This document shows, in pieces, positions 1 through 8,046 of a stretch of DNA of 64,000 nucleotides. The first letter of the stretch is position 1, and each line of letters begins with the position of its first letter. The notes under the pieces were generated by a model. The model was not told where the DNA came from and did not search any database. It saw nothing but the letters and a program-made list of their open reading frames with translations. The position numbers and the translations under genes are program-made. The stretch is from CAYVRJ01 sp964453645. GTDB taxonomy: Bacteria > Bacillota > Clostridia > Christensenellales > JAWKQI01. The stretch spans positions 124,001 to 188,000 of the forward strand of contig CAYVRJ010000004.1 of assembly GCA_964453645.1 (NCBI GenBank), given 5' to 3'.

Positions 1-22
1 TAAACCCAGTTCAAGTATATTC

Positions 23-66
23 GGTTGAAATCTGAACCAACGGTTTCGGTTTCAACCTTTTATTTT
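23..66 (+). terminator. Rho-independent terminator of an upstream gene
   Basis: An 8-bp stem, GGTTGAAA at 23-30 pairing with TTTCAACC at 50-57, has a second short pairing inside it and is followed by a T-rich run (58-66). The gene it ends lies before the window; bases 1-3 (TAA) could be its stop codon. It separates that gene from the phosphate operon. Confidence 0.7.
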
Positions 67-118
67 ACACGGATTTTACAAAACAATCCCTATAGATTTT
101 ACATACCCTTGTTAAGAT
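64..118 (+). promoter_or_regulatory. Pst operon promoter with Pho-box-like repeats
   Basis: TTTACA occurs at 64-69, 75-80 and 98-103. The first two lie exactly 11 bp apart, as in the direct-repeat sites of PhoP/PhoB regulators in Firmicutes; the third is offset by 23 bp. A weak -10 (TAAGAT, 113-118) follows, without a recognisable -35 at the right distance, as expected of an activator-dependent promoter. The probable regulator, a PhoB-like protein, is encoded in the same operon, so autoregulation under phosphate starvation is likely. The boxes are seen; the regulation is inferred. Confidence 0.6.
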
Positions 119-153
119 ACACTCAAAAGTTTTAAATTTTGAGAGGTATTAAA

Positions 154-1104
154 ATGAAAAAAAGTATTGTATTCATTTTGTGCGCTGTAATGCTGCTTTT
201 AGCAGTTGGATGCACCCAAGCACCCACAATGGGTTCCACACCCGGCACAGAGGCTGATGTGACAGAGGTTCAAGCACCCGAAGCACCTGAAGCACCCGAA
301 GTTTCTAAGTTCGATGGAAACAAGGACATAACAGTGGTATCCAGAGAAGAGGGTTCGGGCACCCGTGGTGCGTTTACCGAACTGTTTAAGGTTGCAGAAA
401 AAAATGCCGAGGGTAAGACGATAGACAACACAACCCCCGATGCAGTTATCTCCAACTCAACATCGGTGGTGATGCAGACAGTGGCTGGCAACGAATATGC
501 AATCGGTTATATTTCCTTGGGTTCACTCAACGATACAGTGAAAGCGTTGAGCATCGACGGTGCTCAGGCAAACGCAACTGAGATCGAAGGGGGCAACTAC
601 AAGATCGCTAGACCGTTTATCATCGCAACAAAGGGTGAACTGAAAAACGAAGTTGCCAAGGACTTTATGGCGTTTATATTGAGTGTCGAAGGTCAGGCGG
701 TTGTTGAAAAGGGTGGATATATCCCTGTGAAAGATGTCAGCGCCTACGAGGGTACGAAACCCGCAGGTAAAGCAGTTGTGGGCGGTTCCTCCTCCGTATC
801 ACCCATTGTGGAAAAACTCATCGAAGCGTATAAGAAAGTAAATCCCGATGCCGACATCACCCTGCAAACCAGCGACTCCTCGGCAGGTATGACACAAACG
901 ATTGATGGTGTGTTAGACATTGGAATGTCTTCTCGTGAACTGAAAGATTCCGAAAAAGAAGCAGGTCTTCTTCCCACCGTCATTGCCACAGACGGCATCG
1001 CTGTGATTGTCAACAACAACTGTCCCTTAGGAGATCTGACGGCAGAACAAGTTAAGGCTATCTTCACAGGAGAGGTGACACTGTGGAACGAACTGCAAAA
1101 GTAG
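154..1104 (+). CDS. pstS: Phosphate-binding lipoprotein PstS, circularly permuted
   Basis: Extracellular phosphate-binding lipoprotein that feeds the PstCAB importer. The ATG at 154 is chosen because GAGAGG (141-146) precedes it; an in-frame TTG lies at 139. A signal peptide ends in a lipobox (AVGC, Cys20), followed by an Ala-Pro-Glu-rich spacer with short 9-bp repeats. The order of the two halves is reversed compared with ordinary PstS. The segment with VVSREEGSGT (about residues 61-70), normally in the second half, comes first. The segment with GSSSVSP (211-217), SSRE (about 259) and IFTGE (304-308), normally first, is at the C-terminus, and the protein stops right after it. Both halves look complete, so this is a permutation and not a truncation. 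The 3' end overlaps pstC by 22 bp. Confidence 0.93.
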   Translation: MKKSIVFILCAVMLLLAVGCTQAPTMGSTPGTEADVTEVQAPEAPEAPEVSKFDGNKDITVVSREEGSGTRGAFTELFKVAEKNAEGKTIDNTTPDAVISNSTSVVMQTVAGNEYAIGYISLGSLNDTVKALSIDGAQANATEIEGGNYKIARPFIIATKGELKNEVAKDFMAFILSVEGQAVVEKGGYIPVKDVSAYEGTKPAGKAVVGGSSSVSPIVEKLIEAYKKVNPDADITLQTSDSSAGMTQTIDGVLDIGMSSRELKDSEKEAGLLPTVIATDGIAVIVNNNCPLGDLTAEQVKAIFTGEVTLWNELQK

Positions 1105-1922
1105 TTTTCCTTCTATGCTCCCTGGTCAGCGTTGCAGCAGTACTGCTGATCTGTACATTCCTTTTCCTCAATGGTATTCCTGCCATTGGGGAAATCGGTC
1201 TTTTCGACTTTTTGTTGGGGGGGAAGTGGCAGCCCACAAATGAGCTGTTTGGCATATTACCCATGATCGTGGGCAGTGTGTATGTGACACTGGGCGCACT
1301 GGTCATTGGGGTTCCCATCGGTTTGTTGACAGCCATGTATTTGGCAAGGTTTGCAAAGGGAATGCGTGTAAAAGTCTTAAACCCAGCTGTCAACCTACTG
1401 GCGGGCATACCCTCGGTGGTGTATGGCTTTTTTGGGCTGGTGATACTCGTTCCCTTTGTGCGGGATACCTTTGGGGGTGACGGATTTTCACTGCTCACCG
1501 TATCCGTTTTGCTGGGAATGATGATTCTGCCCACCATCATAACGGTTTCACAGACGGCACTGAGGGCTGTGCCCCAGCAGTATTACGAAGGGGCACTGGC
1601 ACTGGGTGCAACCCACGAGCGGACATGCTTTAAGGTCATTCTGCCTGCCGCAAAGTCGGGTATCACGGCAGCAATTATTCTGGGTGTGGGCAGGGCCATT
1701 GGGGAAACAATGGCAGTGGTGATGATCGCCGGAAACCAGGCGAGAATTCCCAACAGCTTGCTCAAGGGTTTGCGCACCCTCACCTCAAATATTGTGTTGG
1801 AAATGGGTTATGCAGCCGATCTGCACAGGGAGGCGTTAATAGCAACGGCAGTGGTGCTGTTTGTATTTATTCTCATCATTAATCTCACGTGCAGTTATAT
1901 CAAAAGGAGGAACAGACTGTGA
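1083..1922 (+). CDS. pstC: Phosphate ABC transporter permease PstC
   Basis: Inner membrane subunit of the phosphate importer, pairing with PstA. The GTG start at 1083 lies inside the end of pstS and has a strong site (AGGAGAGGTG, 1069-1078), which decides the start. The 279-residue protein has an N-terminal membrane helix, a conserved loop with IPSVVYGFFG and the EAL-ALGAT coupling-loop region (LALGATHERTCFKVILPAAKSG) that contacts the ATPase. Length and motifs are typical of PstC. It is translationally coupled both to pstS upstream and to pstA downstream through GTGA. Confidence 0.95.
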   Translation: MERTAKVVFLLCSLVSVAAVLLICTFLFLNGIPAIGEIGLFDFLLGGKWQPTNELFGILPMIVGSVYVTLGALVIGVPIGLLTAMYLARFAKGMRVKVLNPAVNLLAGIPSVVYGFFGLVILVPFVRDTFGGDGFSLLTVSVLLGMMILPTIITVSQTALRAVPQQYYEGALALGATHERTCFKVILPAAKSGITAAIILGVGRAIGETMAVVMIAGNQARIPNSLLKGLRTLTSNIVLEMGYAADLHREALIATAVVLFVFILIINLTCSYIKRRNRL

Positions 1923-2746
1923 ATCAAAAAATCTCCTCCGGCATTTTGCGCTTTCTTGTGAGGATGAGCGCATTCATCACCGCAGGTGTGTTTGTGTTTA
2001 TTGTGGGGCATATCCTCATAAACGGCATTCCCAACATCACCCCCGCACTGTTTGCGTGGGAGTACAATTCGGAAAATATCTCCCTCATGCCTGCGCTGAT
2101 CAACACAATACTCATGACAGCGCTGTCGCTGCTCATTGCCGCACCCTTAGGCATTTTCTGTGCCATTTACCTCATGGAATACACGGGCAGGGGTAACAAA
2201 CTTGTGGAGGTCATTCGCATCACTGCAGAGACCCTCTCGGGTATACCGTCCATAATCTACGGGTTGTTTGGCGGATTGTTTTTTGTCACCACTCTAAACA
2301 TGGGGCTGTCCCTCATTGCAGGTGCGCTGACACTCTCCATCATGATCCTTCCGCTCATCATGCGCACCACCGAAGAGGCGTTAAAATCGGTTCCCGACAG
2401 CTTTCGTGAGGGAAGTTTTGGCTTGGGTGCGGGTAGGCTTAGAACCATCTTTAAGATCGTTTTACCCAGCGCTGTGCCGGGAATTTTAGCGGGAGTAATA
2501 CTGGGTGTGGGCAGGATCGTGGGGGAAACGGCAGCACTGATCTTAACTGCGGGAACGGTGACCCGTGTGCCCCAAAGCCTAAACGATTCGGCCATAACCC
2601 TCTCTGTGCACATGTATACCATTTCGAGGGAAGGTGCATTTATCAACCAAACGTATGCAACGGCAGTGGTGCTCTTGGTGCTGGTGGTGGGAATCAATGG
2701 GCTGAGCGCATATATTGCAAAAAAGTTTGCAAAGGGGAAACAGTAG
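1919..2746 (+). CDS. pstA: Phosphate ABC transporter permease PstA
   Basis: Second membrane subunit of the phosphate importer. The GTG at 1919 overlaps the pstC stop codon (GTGA) and follows AAAGGAGG (1903-1910) at ideal spacing, so it is preferred over an in-frame ATG at 1889 inside pstC. The roughly 275-residue protein has several membrane helices, the SGIPSIIYGLFGG loop and a coupling loop (FGLGAGRLRTIFKIVLPSA) typical of PstA. It ends directly before the pstB start codon. Confidence 0.95.
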   Translation: MNQKISSGILRFLVRMSAFITAGVFVFIVGHILINGIPNITPALFAWEYNSENISLMPALINTILMTALSLLIAAPLGIFCAIYLMEYTGRGNKLVEVIRITAETLSGIPSIIYGLFGGLFFVTTLNMGLSLIAGALTLSIMILPLIMRTTEEALKSVPDSFREGSFGLGAGRLRTIFKIVLPSAVPGILAGVILGVGRIVGETAALILTAGTVTRVPQSLNDSAITLSVHMYTISREGAFINQTYATAVVLLVLVVGINGLSAYIAKKFAKGKQ

Positions 2747-3496
2747 ATGGACAAATTTTTAATAGAAAATCTAAATTTATATTATGGCGACTTTCAGGCG
2801 CTCAAAGATATTCACCTGCACGTGGGGCAAAGAGAGATCACAGCGTTCATTGGTCCGTCGGGCTGCGGGAAATCCACCCTGCTCAAGACCCTAAACCGCA
2901 TGAACGATTTAGTGGAGGGTTGCAAAATTACGGGCAGCGTATACTTGGACGGCGAAGACGTTTATGGCAATATAGATGTGAGCCACTTGCGCAAGCGGGT
3001 GGGTATGGTGTTTCAAAAACCCAATCCGTTTCCCATGAGCGTTTATGACAACATCGCCTTTGGCCCCCGCACACACGGGGTGAAGAAAAAGTCTGTGCTG
3101 GACGATATCGTGGAAAAATCTCTGCGGGATGCAGCAATTTGGGATGAACTAAAAGATCGGCTTAAAAAAAATGCCTTGGGATTGTCCGGTGGGCAGCAGC
3201 AGCGGCTGTGTATTGCCCGCTCTCTTGCCGTGGAACCCGAGGTGTTGCTCATGGACGAGCCTACTTCGGCACTGGATCCCATTTCCACTTCAAAAATTGA
3301 AGAATTGACCCTTGAACTGAAAAAAAACTATACCATTGCAATTGTCACACACAACATGCAGCAGGCTGCAAGAATATCCGATAAAACAGCGTTTTTCCTG
3401 CTGGGTGAAATGGTTGAAACGGGAAAGACGGCAGACATATTTTCAATGCCCAAAAATAAAAAAACAGAAGATTACATTACTGGGAGGTTTGGATGA
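2747..3496 (+). CDS. pstB: Phosphate ABC transporter ATPase PstB
   Basis: ATP-hydrolysing subunit of the Pst importer, on the cytoplasmic face. The 249 residues contain Walker A (GPSGCGKST, about 37-45), the ABC signature LSGGQQQR, Walker B (VLLMDEP) and the switch histidine (IVTHNMQQ). The sequence NRMNDL after Walker A and the length are characteristic of PstB and not of other importers. The ATG directly follows the pstA stop codon, with a purine-rich site in the pstA end. The end overlaps phoU by ATGA. Confidence 0.96.
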   Translation: MDKFLIENLNLYYGDFQALKDIHLHVGQREITAFIGPSGCGKSTLLKTLNRMNDLVEGCKITGSVYLDGEDVYGNIDVSHLRKRVGMVFQKPNPFPMSVYDNIAFGPRTHGVKKKSVLDDIVEKSLRDAAIWDELKDRLKKNALGLSGGQQQRLCIARSLAVEPEVLLMDEPTSALDPISTSKIEELTLELKKNYTIAIVTHNMQQAARISDKTAFFLLGEMVETGKTADIFSMPKNKKTEDYITGRFG

Positions 3497-4152
3497 TGCG
3501 AAGTAAATTTGACAAACAGTTGGATAAACTGCACGGATTGATGGCAGAGATGAGTGCCGAAATCGAGGAGATCATCACTGTCACCACCGAGGCATTGATT
3601 GCACAGGACAAGGAACTTGCATATAAAGCCATTGCCATTGACAGGGAAATAGACAACCTTGAAAAGGAAATCGAAAGCTTGTGCTTAAAACTTCTGCTGC
3701 TGCAACAGCCGGTGGCCAGAGATTTGCGCACGATTTCCTCGGCGCTAAAGATGATAACGGACATGGAGCGCATTGGAGATCAGGCTGCGGATATTGCGGA
3801 AATATCCATCATTCTCTCCAAAGAGCAGTACATCAAAAAACTGGTGCATATCCCCCAGATGGCACAGGCGACCATTAAAATGGTGACCGATGCAGTCCAC
3901 GCATTTGTAAACAACGATCTGGACCTTGCAAAATCTGTGGTTGTGTATGACGATGCGGTAGACGAATTGTTTTGCCAAGTGCGCAACGATTTGGTAGAAT
4001 TGATTCAAAAGGACAGCGACAACGCTTGGCAGGCACTGGATCTCTTGATGATTGCAAAATACTTTGAGCGCATTGGAGACCACGCAACCAATATTGCCGA
4101 ATGGGTAGAATTTTCCCTCACGGGGGAACATAAAAACGAGAGAATAGTATGA
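3493..4152 (+). CDS. phoU: Phosphate signalling protein PhoU
   Basis: Cytoplasmic protein that links the state of the Pst transporter to the PhoR-type kinase and represses the Pho response when phosphate is plentiful. The 219 residues form two similar three-helix repeats, each with a metal-binding motif: ERIGDQAADIAE in the first and ERIGDHATNIAE in the second. The ATG at 3493 overlaps the pstB stop (ATGA), with GGGAGG at 3482-3487; a second ATG follows at 3496. Position between pstB and the two-component genes fits its role. Confidence 0.95.
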   Translation: MMRSKFDKQLDKLHGLMAEMSAEIEEIITVTTEALIAQDKELAYKAIAIDREIDNLEKEIESLCLKLLLLQQPVARDLRTISSALKMITDMERIGDQAADIAEISIILSKEQYIKKLVHIPQMAQATIKMVTDAVHAFVNNDLDLAKSVVVYDDAVDELFCQVRNDLVELIQKDSDNAWQALDLLMIAKYFERIGDHATNIAEWVEFSLTGEHKNERIV

Positions 4153-4817
4153 AACGGATTTATTGCGTAGAAGATGATGAAAATATTCGTGAACTAATTA
4201 GTTACGCCCTGAAAAATGCTGGTTTTGAGGTGTATACTTTTGAGAGTGCACCGCCCTTTTACGCTGCACTTTTAGACCGGCCCTCCCTGGTTTTGCTGGA
4301 TATCATGCTGCCCGGGGAGGATGGCATTACGATTCTAAAAAAACTTCGTGAAGACGCAAAAACCAAAGAACTGCCCGTCATTCTACTCACCGCCAAGGGA
4401 GCGGAATACGACAAAATAAAAGGTTTGGACACCGGTGCCGACGATTATATTACAAAGCCTTTTTCGGTGCTGGAGCTTATATCCAGAATACATGCGGTTC
4501 TTCGGCGGTCACACACCCATGTTGCAGAAACACTTTCCTTCGGTGGCATCGCACTGGATTTAAAACGACGCAGCGTAACGGCAGAGGGGGAGGAGATAAC
4601 CTTGACGTTAAAAGAGTTTGAGCTGTTGAGTTATCTCATGCGCAACGTAAATATTGTGCTGACTCGGGAAAAGCTTTTAAATGAAGTGTGGGGCTTTGAC
4701 TACGAGGGGGAGACCCGCACCGTGGATGTGCATATCAAAACCCTTCGGCAGAAGCTCAACCGTTGCGGAGATGTGATTAAGACCGTTCGCGGAGTTGGAT
4801 ATAAGGTGGGTGATTGA
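4149..4817 (+). CDS. phoB: OmpR-family response regulator, PhoB/PhoP type
   Basis: DNA-binding regulator that probably activates the Pho regulon, including its own operon. The 222-residue protein has an N-terminal receiver domain with acidic residues at positions 9-10 and the phosphorylated aspartate at D51 (LLDIMLPGEDG), followed by a winged-helix domain (LTLKEFELLSYLM, then VDVHIKTLRQKL and VRGVGYKV). It overlaps phoU by ATGA and is followed by its kinase gene one base after its stop codon. Naming as PhoB rests on operon position, since the family alone does not give specificity. Confidence 0.88.
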   Translation: MKRIYCVEDDENIRELISYALKNAGFEVYTFESAPPFYAALLDRPSLVLLDIMLPGEDGITILKKLREDAKTKELPVILLTAKGAEYDKIKGLDTGADDYITKPFSVLELISRIHAVLRRSHTHVAETLSFGGIALDLKRRSVTAEGEEITLTLKEFELLSYLMRNVNIVLTREKLLNEVWGFDYEGETRTVDVHIKTLRQKLNRCGDVIKTVRGVGYKVGD

Positions 4818-4818
4818 G

Positions 4819-6069
4819 ATGAGGCGTAGAATTTTTAGGAGCATAGCGCTGTGTTCCCTGGGCAGTGCCCTGTTGTGTGCAGCAATGTTCTTTTTATTTT
4901 TTTCAGACTATTCCAAAACAGAACTTAAAAACAGCTTGCAAAACGTGCGCATTACGGTGGTGGATAAGAGCGGTACAGTTTTGCTGGACAATAAAAACAA
5001 TCCCGCAAACATGGAAAACCATGCAAACAGGCCGGAGATTTTCGCTGCCTTTGAAAGGGGCATGGGAACCAGTGAGCGTTATTCTCAGACAGAAAACGAA
5101 CAGTATTATTATTGTGCCGTTAAATTAAACGACCAACAGGTGGTGAGGCTCTCTCTCTCGGCAAAAAATATTGCAGCATACGTAAACGCAGTGTTTCTCA
5201 TAACCTTTGCCGTGGCGGTAGTCATAGCCCTTTTGTGTATGTTTGCAGCCAGCAGATTGACAAAGGGAATCATTCAACCCATCAATCAAATTGATTTAAA
5301 CACCGGTGTGGTGATGGCCTATCCCGAACTCAGGCCCTTTGCCGAAAAGATTGAATTGCAAAAAAATCAAATCGATGAGCAGTTAAAGTCCTTGGAACAG
5401 AGTGCCAATATGCGCAAGGAGTTTTCTGCAAACGTATCCCATGAGCTAAAAACCCCCTTGACAACCATTTTAGGTTACTCCGAAATCTTACAAAACGACA
5501 TGGCAAAACCCGAACACATCAAGGAGTTTTCGGGTAAGATTCGCAGCGAAGCGTCTAGGCTCCTGTATTTGATTGAGGATATCATTAAATTGTCGGAGTT
5601 GGACGAGGGTGGGTTCGAGGTGTCCAAACAATACCTTGATCTGTGTGAGATATGTCACGAAGTCATCGATCGGCTCGGGAGCATTGCCCAGCAAAAGGAG
5701 GTACACATCCAATTTTCGGGCAAGTTGATTTGCCTGAATGCAAACGCACAGATGATGGACGAACTGTTGTATAATATCATATTAAACGCCGTCATGTACA
5801 ACGTACCCCATGGTAAGGTAGACGTTCACATATACAATCAAAAGTCAAACGTGCGAATCGATGTGTGTGATACGGGGATTGGAATCCCGCCTGAACATGT
5901 GGATCGCATATTTGAGCGGTTCTATCGGGTGGACCGCTCTCGCTCAAAAAAGACAGGGGGCACGGGTTTGGGGCTTTCTATCGCTGCCCATATTGTTGAA
6001 AAACATGGGGGCAGCATCAGCGTCACAAGTGAAGTGAACAAGGGCACCATGATCTCCATACTGTTATAA
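4819..6069 (+). CDS. phoR: PhoR-type sensor histidine kinase
   Basis: Membrane kinase, likely partner of the preceding regulator. The ATG at 4819 with AAGGTGGG (4803-4810) is preferred over an in-frame start at 4795 inside phoB. The 416 residues show a membrane helix (about 9-28), a short extracellular domain (about 30-120), a second helix (about 124-143), a HisKA domain with H208 in FSANVSHELKTPLTTILGYSE, and an ATPase domain with N, G1 (DTGIGIP), F and G2 (GGTGLGLSI) boxes. The organisation matches PhoR of Gram-positive bacteria. It ends the phosphate operon; no clear terminator follows. Confidence 0.88.
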   Translation: MRRRIFRSIALCSLGSALLCAAMFFLFFSDYSKTELKNSLQNVRITVVDKSGTVLLDNKNNPANMENHANRPEIFAAFERGMGTSERYSQTENEQYYYCAVKLNDQQVVRLSLSAKNIAAYVNAVFLITFAVAVVIALLCMFAASRLTKGIIQPINQIDLNTGVVMAYPELRPFAEKIELQKNQIDEQLKSLEQSANMRKEFSANVSHELKTPLTTILGYSEILQNDMAKPEHIKEFSGKIRSEASRLLYLIEDIIKLSELDEGGFEVSKQYLDLCEICHEVIDRLGSIAQQKEVHIQFSGKLICLNANAQMMDELLYNIILNAVMYNVPHGKVDVHIYNQKSNVRIDVCDTGIGIPPEHVDRIFERFYRVDRSRSKKTGGTGLGLSIAAHIVEKHGGSISVTSEVNKGTMISILL

Positions 6070-6093
6070 GTGTGTATGGATCAATAAAAATCT

Positions 6094-6123
6094 TTGCCAA
6101 GTTTGCCCATTGGGTGATATAAT
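6094..6123 (+). promoter_or_regulatory. Sigma-A-type promoter of the methyltransferase gene
   Basis: TTGCCA (6094-6099) and a perfect TATAAT (6118-6123) are separated by 18 bp, just upstream of the GGAGG and start codon of the next gene. It lies directly after phoR, so the methyltransferase gene is probably transcribed separately. Confidence 0.7.
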
Positions 6124-6152
6124 AGAGGGAACAAACCTTGGAGGAAAGTTTT

Positions 6153-6824
6153 ATGGACATGAAACAACACTTTGATGCAATATCCAAAGACTATGATCAG
6201 CAGCGAAGGCAGCTCATCCCATGTTTTGATGACTTTTATCACCTGCCCCTCACTGTTTTGGACTACAAAGGTGAAACTCCAAAAATACTGGACATTGGAA
6301 GCGGAACGGGGTTGTTTGCATCTATTGTCATGGAAAAGAAGTACCCAAAGGCACACTATACCTTAATCGATCTGTCGGACAAAATGCTGGAGATGGCGAG
6401 GGGGCGGTTTAGTGGCTTAACTAATGTTGAATACATTGTTGCAGACTACACCCAGCACGAATTTATGGAATCTTACGATATCATTATCTCAGCGTTGTCC
6501 ATCCATCACCTCACGGCAAAGGATAAGGAAAACCTGTATCACAAGTGTTTTGGGTTGTTAAACCCGGAGGGGGTGTTTGTCAATGCAGATCAGGTGTTGA
6601 GCCCTTCCCCCCAGATCGAAGGGTTGTTTGCCGATTTAATAAGAAAATCGGTTGAGTCAAGCGGGCTATCCAAAGAGGAAGTGGACAGGGCGTATGAGCG
6701 CATGCAACTAGACGATCCGTCCACACTGCAAGAGCAGCTCACGTGGCTCAAACAAGCTGGATTTCGAGGAGCCGATTGTATCTATAAGTACTATACGTTT
6801 TGTGTGATGTATGCAAAAAAGTGA
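6153..6824 (+). CDS. Class I SAM-dependent methyltransferase
   Basis: Predicted cytoplasmic methyltransferase of unknown substrate. The ATG at 6153 follows GGAGG (6140-6144); an in-frame TTG at 6138 lies upstream of that site and is rejected. The 223 residues contain the SAM-binding glycine motif (ILDIGSGTG, about 51-59), an acidic residue after strand 2 (TLIDLS), and the post-motif region IIISALSIHHL, all typical of the class I (methyltransferase 25/12) fold. It stands alone between the phosphate operon and the metal transporter, so context gives no substrate. Confidence 0.85.
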   Translation: MDMKQHFDAISKDYDQQRRQLIPCFDDFYHLPLTVLDYKGETPKILDIGSGTGLFASIVMEKKYPKAHYTLIDLSDKMLEMARGRFSGLTNVEYIVADYTQHEFMESYDIIISALSIHHLTAKDKENLYHKCFGLLNPEGVFVNADQVLSPSPQIEGLFADLIRKSVESSGLSKEEVDRAYERMQLDDPSTLQEQLTWLKQAGFRGADCIYKYYTFCVMYAKK

Positions 6825-6849
6825 TTTAAAAATATACAGTAATATATTT

Positions 6850-6878
6850 TTGCTTTTTTATTAGATTTATAATATAAT
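6850..6878 (+). promoter_or_regulatory. Promoter of the nickel/cobalt transporter operon
   Basis: TTGCTT (6850-6855) and TATAAT (6873-6878) are 17 bp apart, in an AT-rich stretch. The start site would be near 6885, giving a leader of about 100 nt before the transporter start codon, which contains the stem-loop at 6917-6963. Confidence 0.65.
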
Positions 6879-6916
6879 ATGTATCGTTCTATAAACGAAC
6901 AGGCAAAAGAGTTTGA

Positions 6917-6963
6917 ATTGCCATGAAGGTGCTTGTGTCCATTTTATGCACCTTGGTGGCAAT
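6917..6963 (+). promoter_or_regulatory. Structured mRNA leader before the metal transporter
   Basis: ATTGCCA (6917-6923) pairs with TGGCAAT (6957-6963), and AGGTGC (6927-6932) pairs with GCACCT (6948-6953), giving a two-part stem with a 3-by-3 internal loop and a 15-nt terminal loop. It ends 11 nt before the GGAGG of the transporter gene. A metal- or cofactor-responsive leader is possible, but I could not match it to a known riboswitch consensus (neither the cobalamin B12 box nor a confident NiCo motif). Confidence 0.45.
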
Positions 6964-6987
6964 GTTTGTGTGTTGGAGGTGATGGCG

Positions 6988-8007
6988 ATGCATATGGCAG
7001 ATGCATTATTATCAACGGGTGTGGGCTTGGCCATGTGCGGAGTTAGCGTTGGTGTTATGGCTTATTCAGCCGCAGCAATTAAAAGGGACGAACTTTCCGA
7101 AAAAAAGCTGCCCCTCATGGCGGTAGCGGGAGCCTTTGTCTTTGCTGCACAGATGATTAACTTCACCATCCCCGGAACGGGATCCAGCGGGCACATTGGC
7201 GGGGGCATTCTTTTGGCAGTGCTTCTGGGGGGACATCCCGCCTTTCTCACCATGTCGGCAGTGCTCATCATTCAATCCCTGTTCTTTGCCGACGGAGGAC
7301 TTTTGGCACTGGGGTGCAACATCTTTAATTTGGGTGTAATCCCTTGTCTGGTGGTATATCCACTCCTGTTTAAACCCCTCACAAAAAGGGGCTTTAGTTT
7401 AAAAAATATCAGTCTTGCAGCCATTGTTTCCGTGGTTGTGGGGCTACAATTGGGTGCCTTTGGTGTGGTGGTGGAAACGGTTGTTTCGGGCGTTGCGGCA
7501 CTTCCCTTGGGCAGTTTTGTAACCCTGATGCAACCCATTCACTTGGCCATTGGCCTAACGGAAGGCCTTGTAACGGCTTCTATCCTGTGTTTTATATATA
7601 AAATGCGCTCTGAAATTTTGGAAAGTGCCAGAGTCAGGAAGGCAATCACCCCTGCTGAGCCTATAAAAAAAGTGATCCTTGTGTTTTGTATTGTCACGCT
7701 GGTTGTGGGCGGAGGATTGTCCATCTTCGCTTCGACCGATCCAGATGGTCTGGAGTGGTCGGTGGAGCAGGTTGCAGGGACGGCCCAACGAACAGGGCAA
7801 GGTGAACAACACCAAGAAACAACGGCTATACAGGAATCGCTGTCCTTTCTGCCGGGGTACGATTACCCGGCTCAAGGGGAGGCAACAAAGTCTGGAACGG
7901 TTGTGGCGGGTATTTTAGGTTCGGCCATCACCTTTGTCTTGGCAGGTGCTGTGGGGTTTGGCATTTCACGGGCAAAGAAAAAGAAGAAATCGTCCACACC
8001 GCTGTAA
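6988..8007 (+). CDS. nikM: ECF nickel/cobalt transporter, fused M and N components
   Basis: Substrate-binding membrane subunit for Ni2+ or Co2+ import by an energy-coupling-factor transporter. The ATG at 6988 gives the N-terminus MHMADALLS. In CbiM/NikM the amino group and His2 of this end bind the metal, and GGAGG (6975-6979) sits 8 nt upstream, so this start is preferred over 6913 or 6982. The ligand-loop motif GTGSSGHIGGG (His69) is present. The CbiM-like part covers about residues 1-215. The C-terminal part contains DPDGLEWS, the mark of the PDGLE/NikN domain, then a last membrane helix and a Lys-rich tail. The PDGLE domain favours nickel but does not exclude cobalt. Confidence 0.88.
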   Translation: MHMADALLSTGVGLAMCGVSVGVMAYSAAAIKRDELSEKKLPLMAVAGAFVFAAQMINFTIPGTGSSGHIGGGILLAVLLGGHPAFLTMSAVLIIQSLFFADGGLLALGCNIFNLGVIPCLVVYPLLFKPLTKRGFSLKNISLAAIVSVVVGLQLGAFGVVVETVVSGVAALPLGSFVTLMQPIHLAIGLTEGLVTASILCFIYKMRSEILESARVRKAITPAEPIKKVILVFCIVTLVVGGGLSIFASTDPDGLEWSVEQVAGTAQRTGQGEQHQETTAIQESLSFLPGYDYPAQGEATKSGTVVAGILGSAITFVLAGAVGFGISRAKKKKKSSTPL

Positions 8008-8046
8008 ACTGTGGTGAATTCGTGTGCCACTTTTGGAGGTGATGGT

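Noticed and set aside
2257..2754. Open frame of 165 codons on the minus strand
   Set aside because: Antisense to pstA in a certain operon; composition is that of a complement of membrane helices.
6885..6987. Cobalamin riboswitch
   Set aside because: The leader is only about 100 nt and lacks a B12-box sequence.
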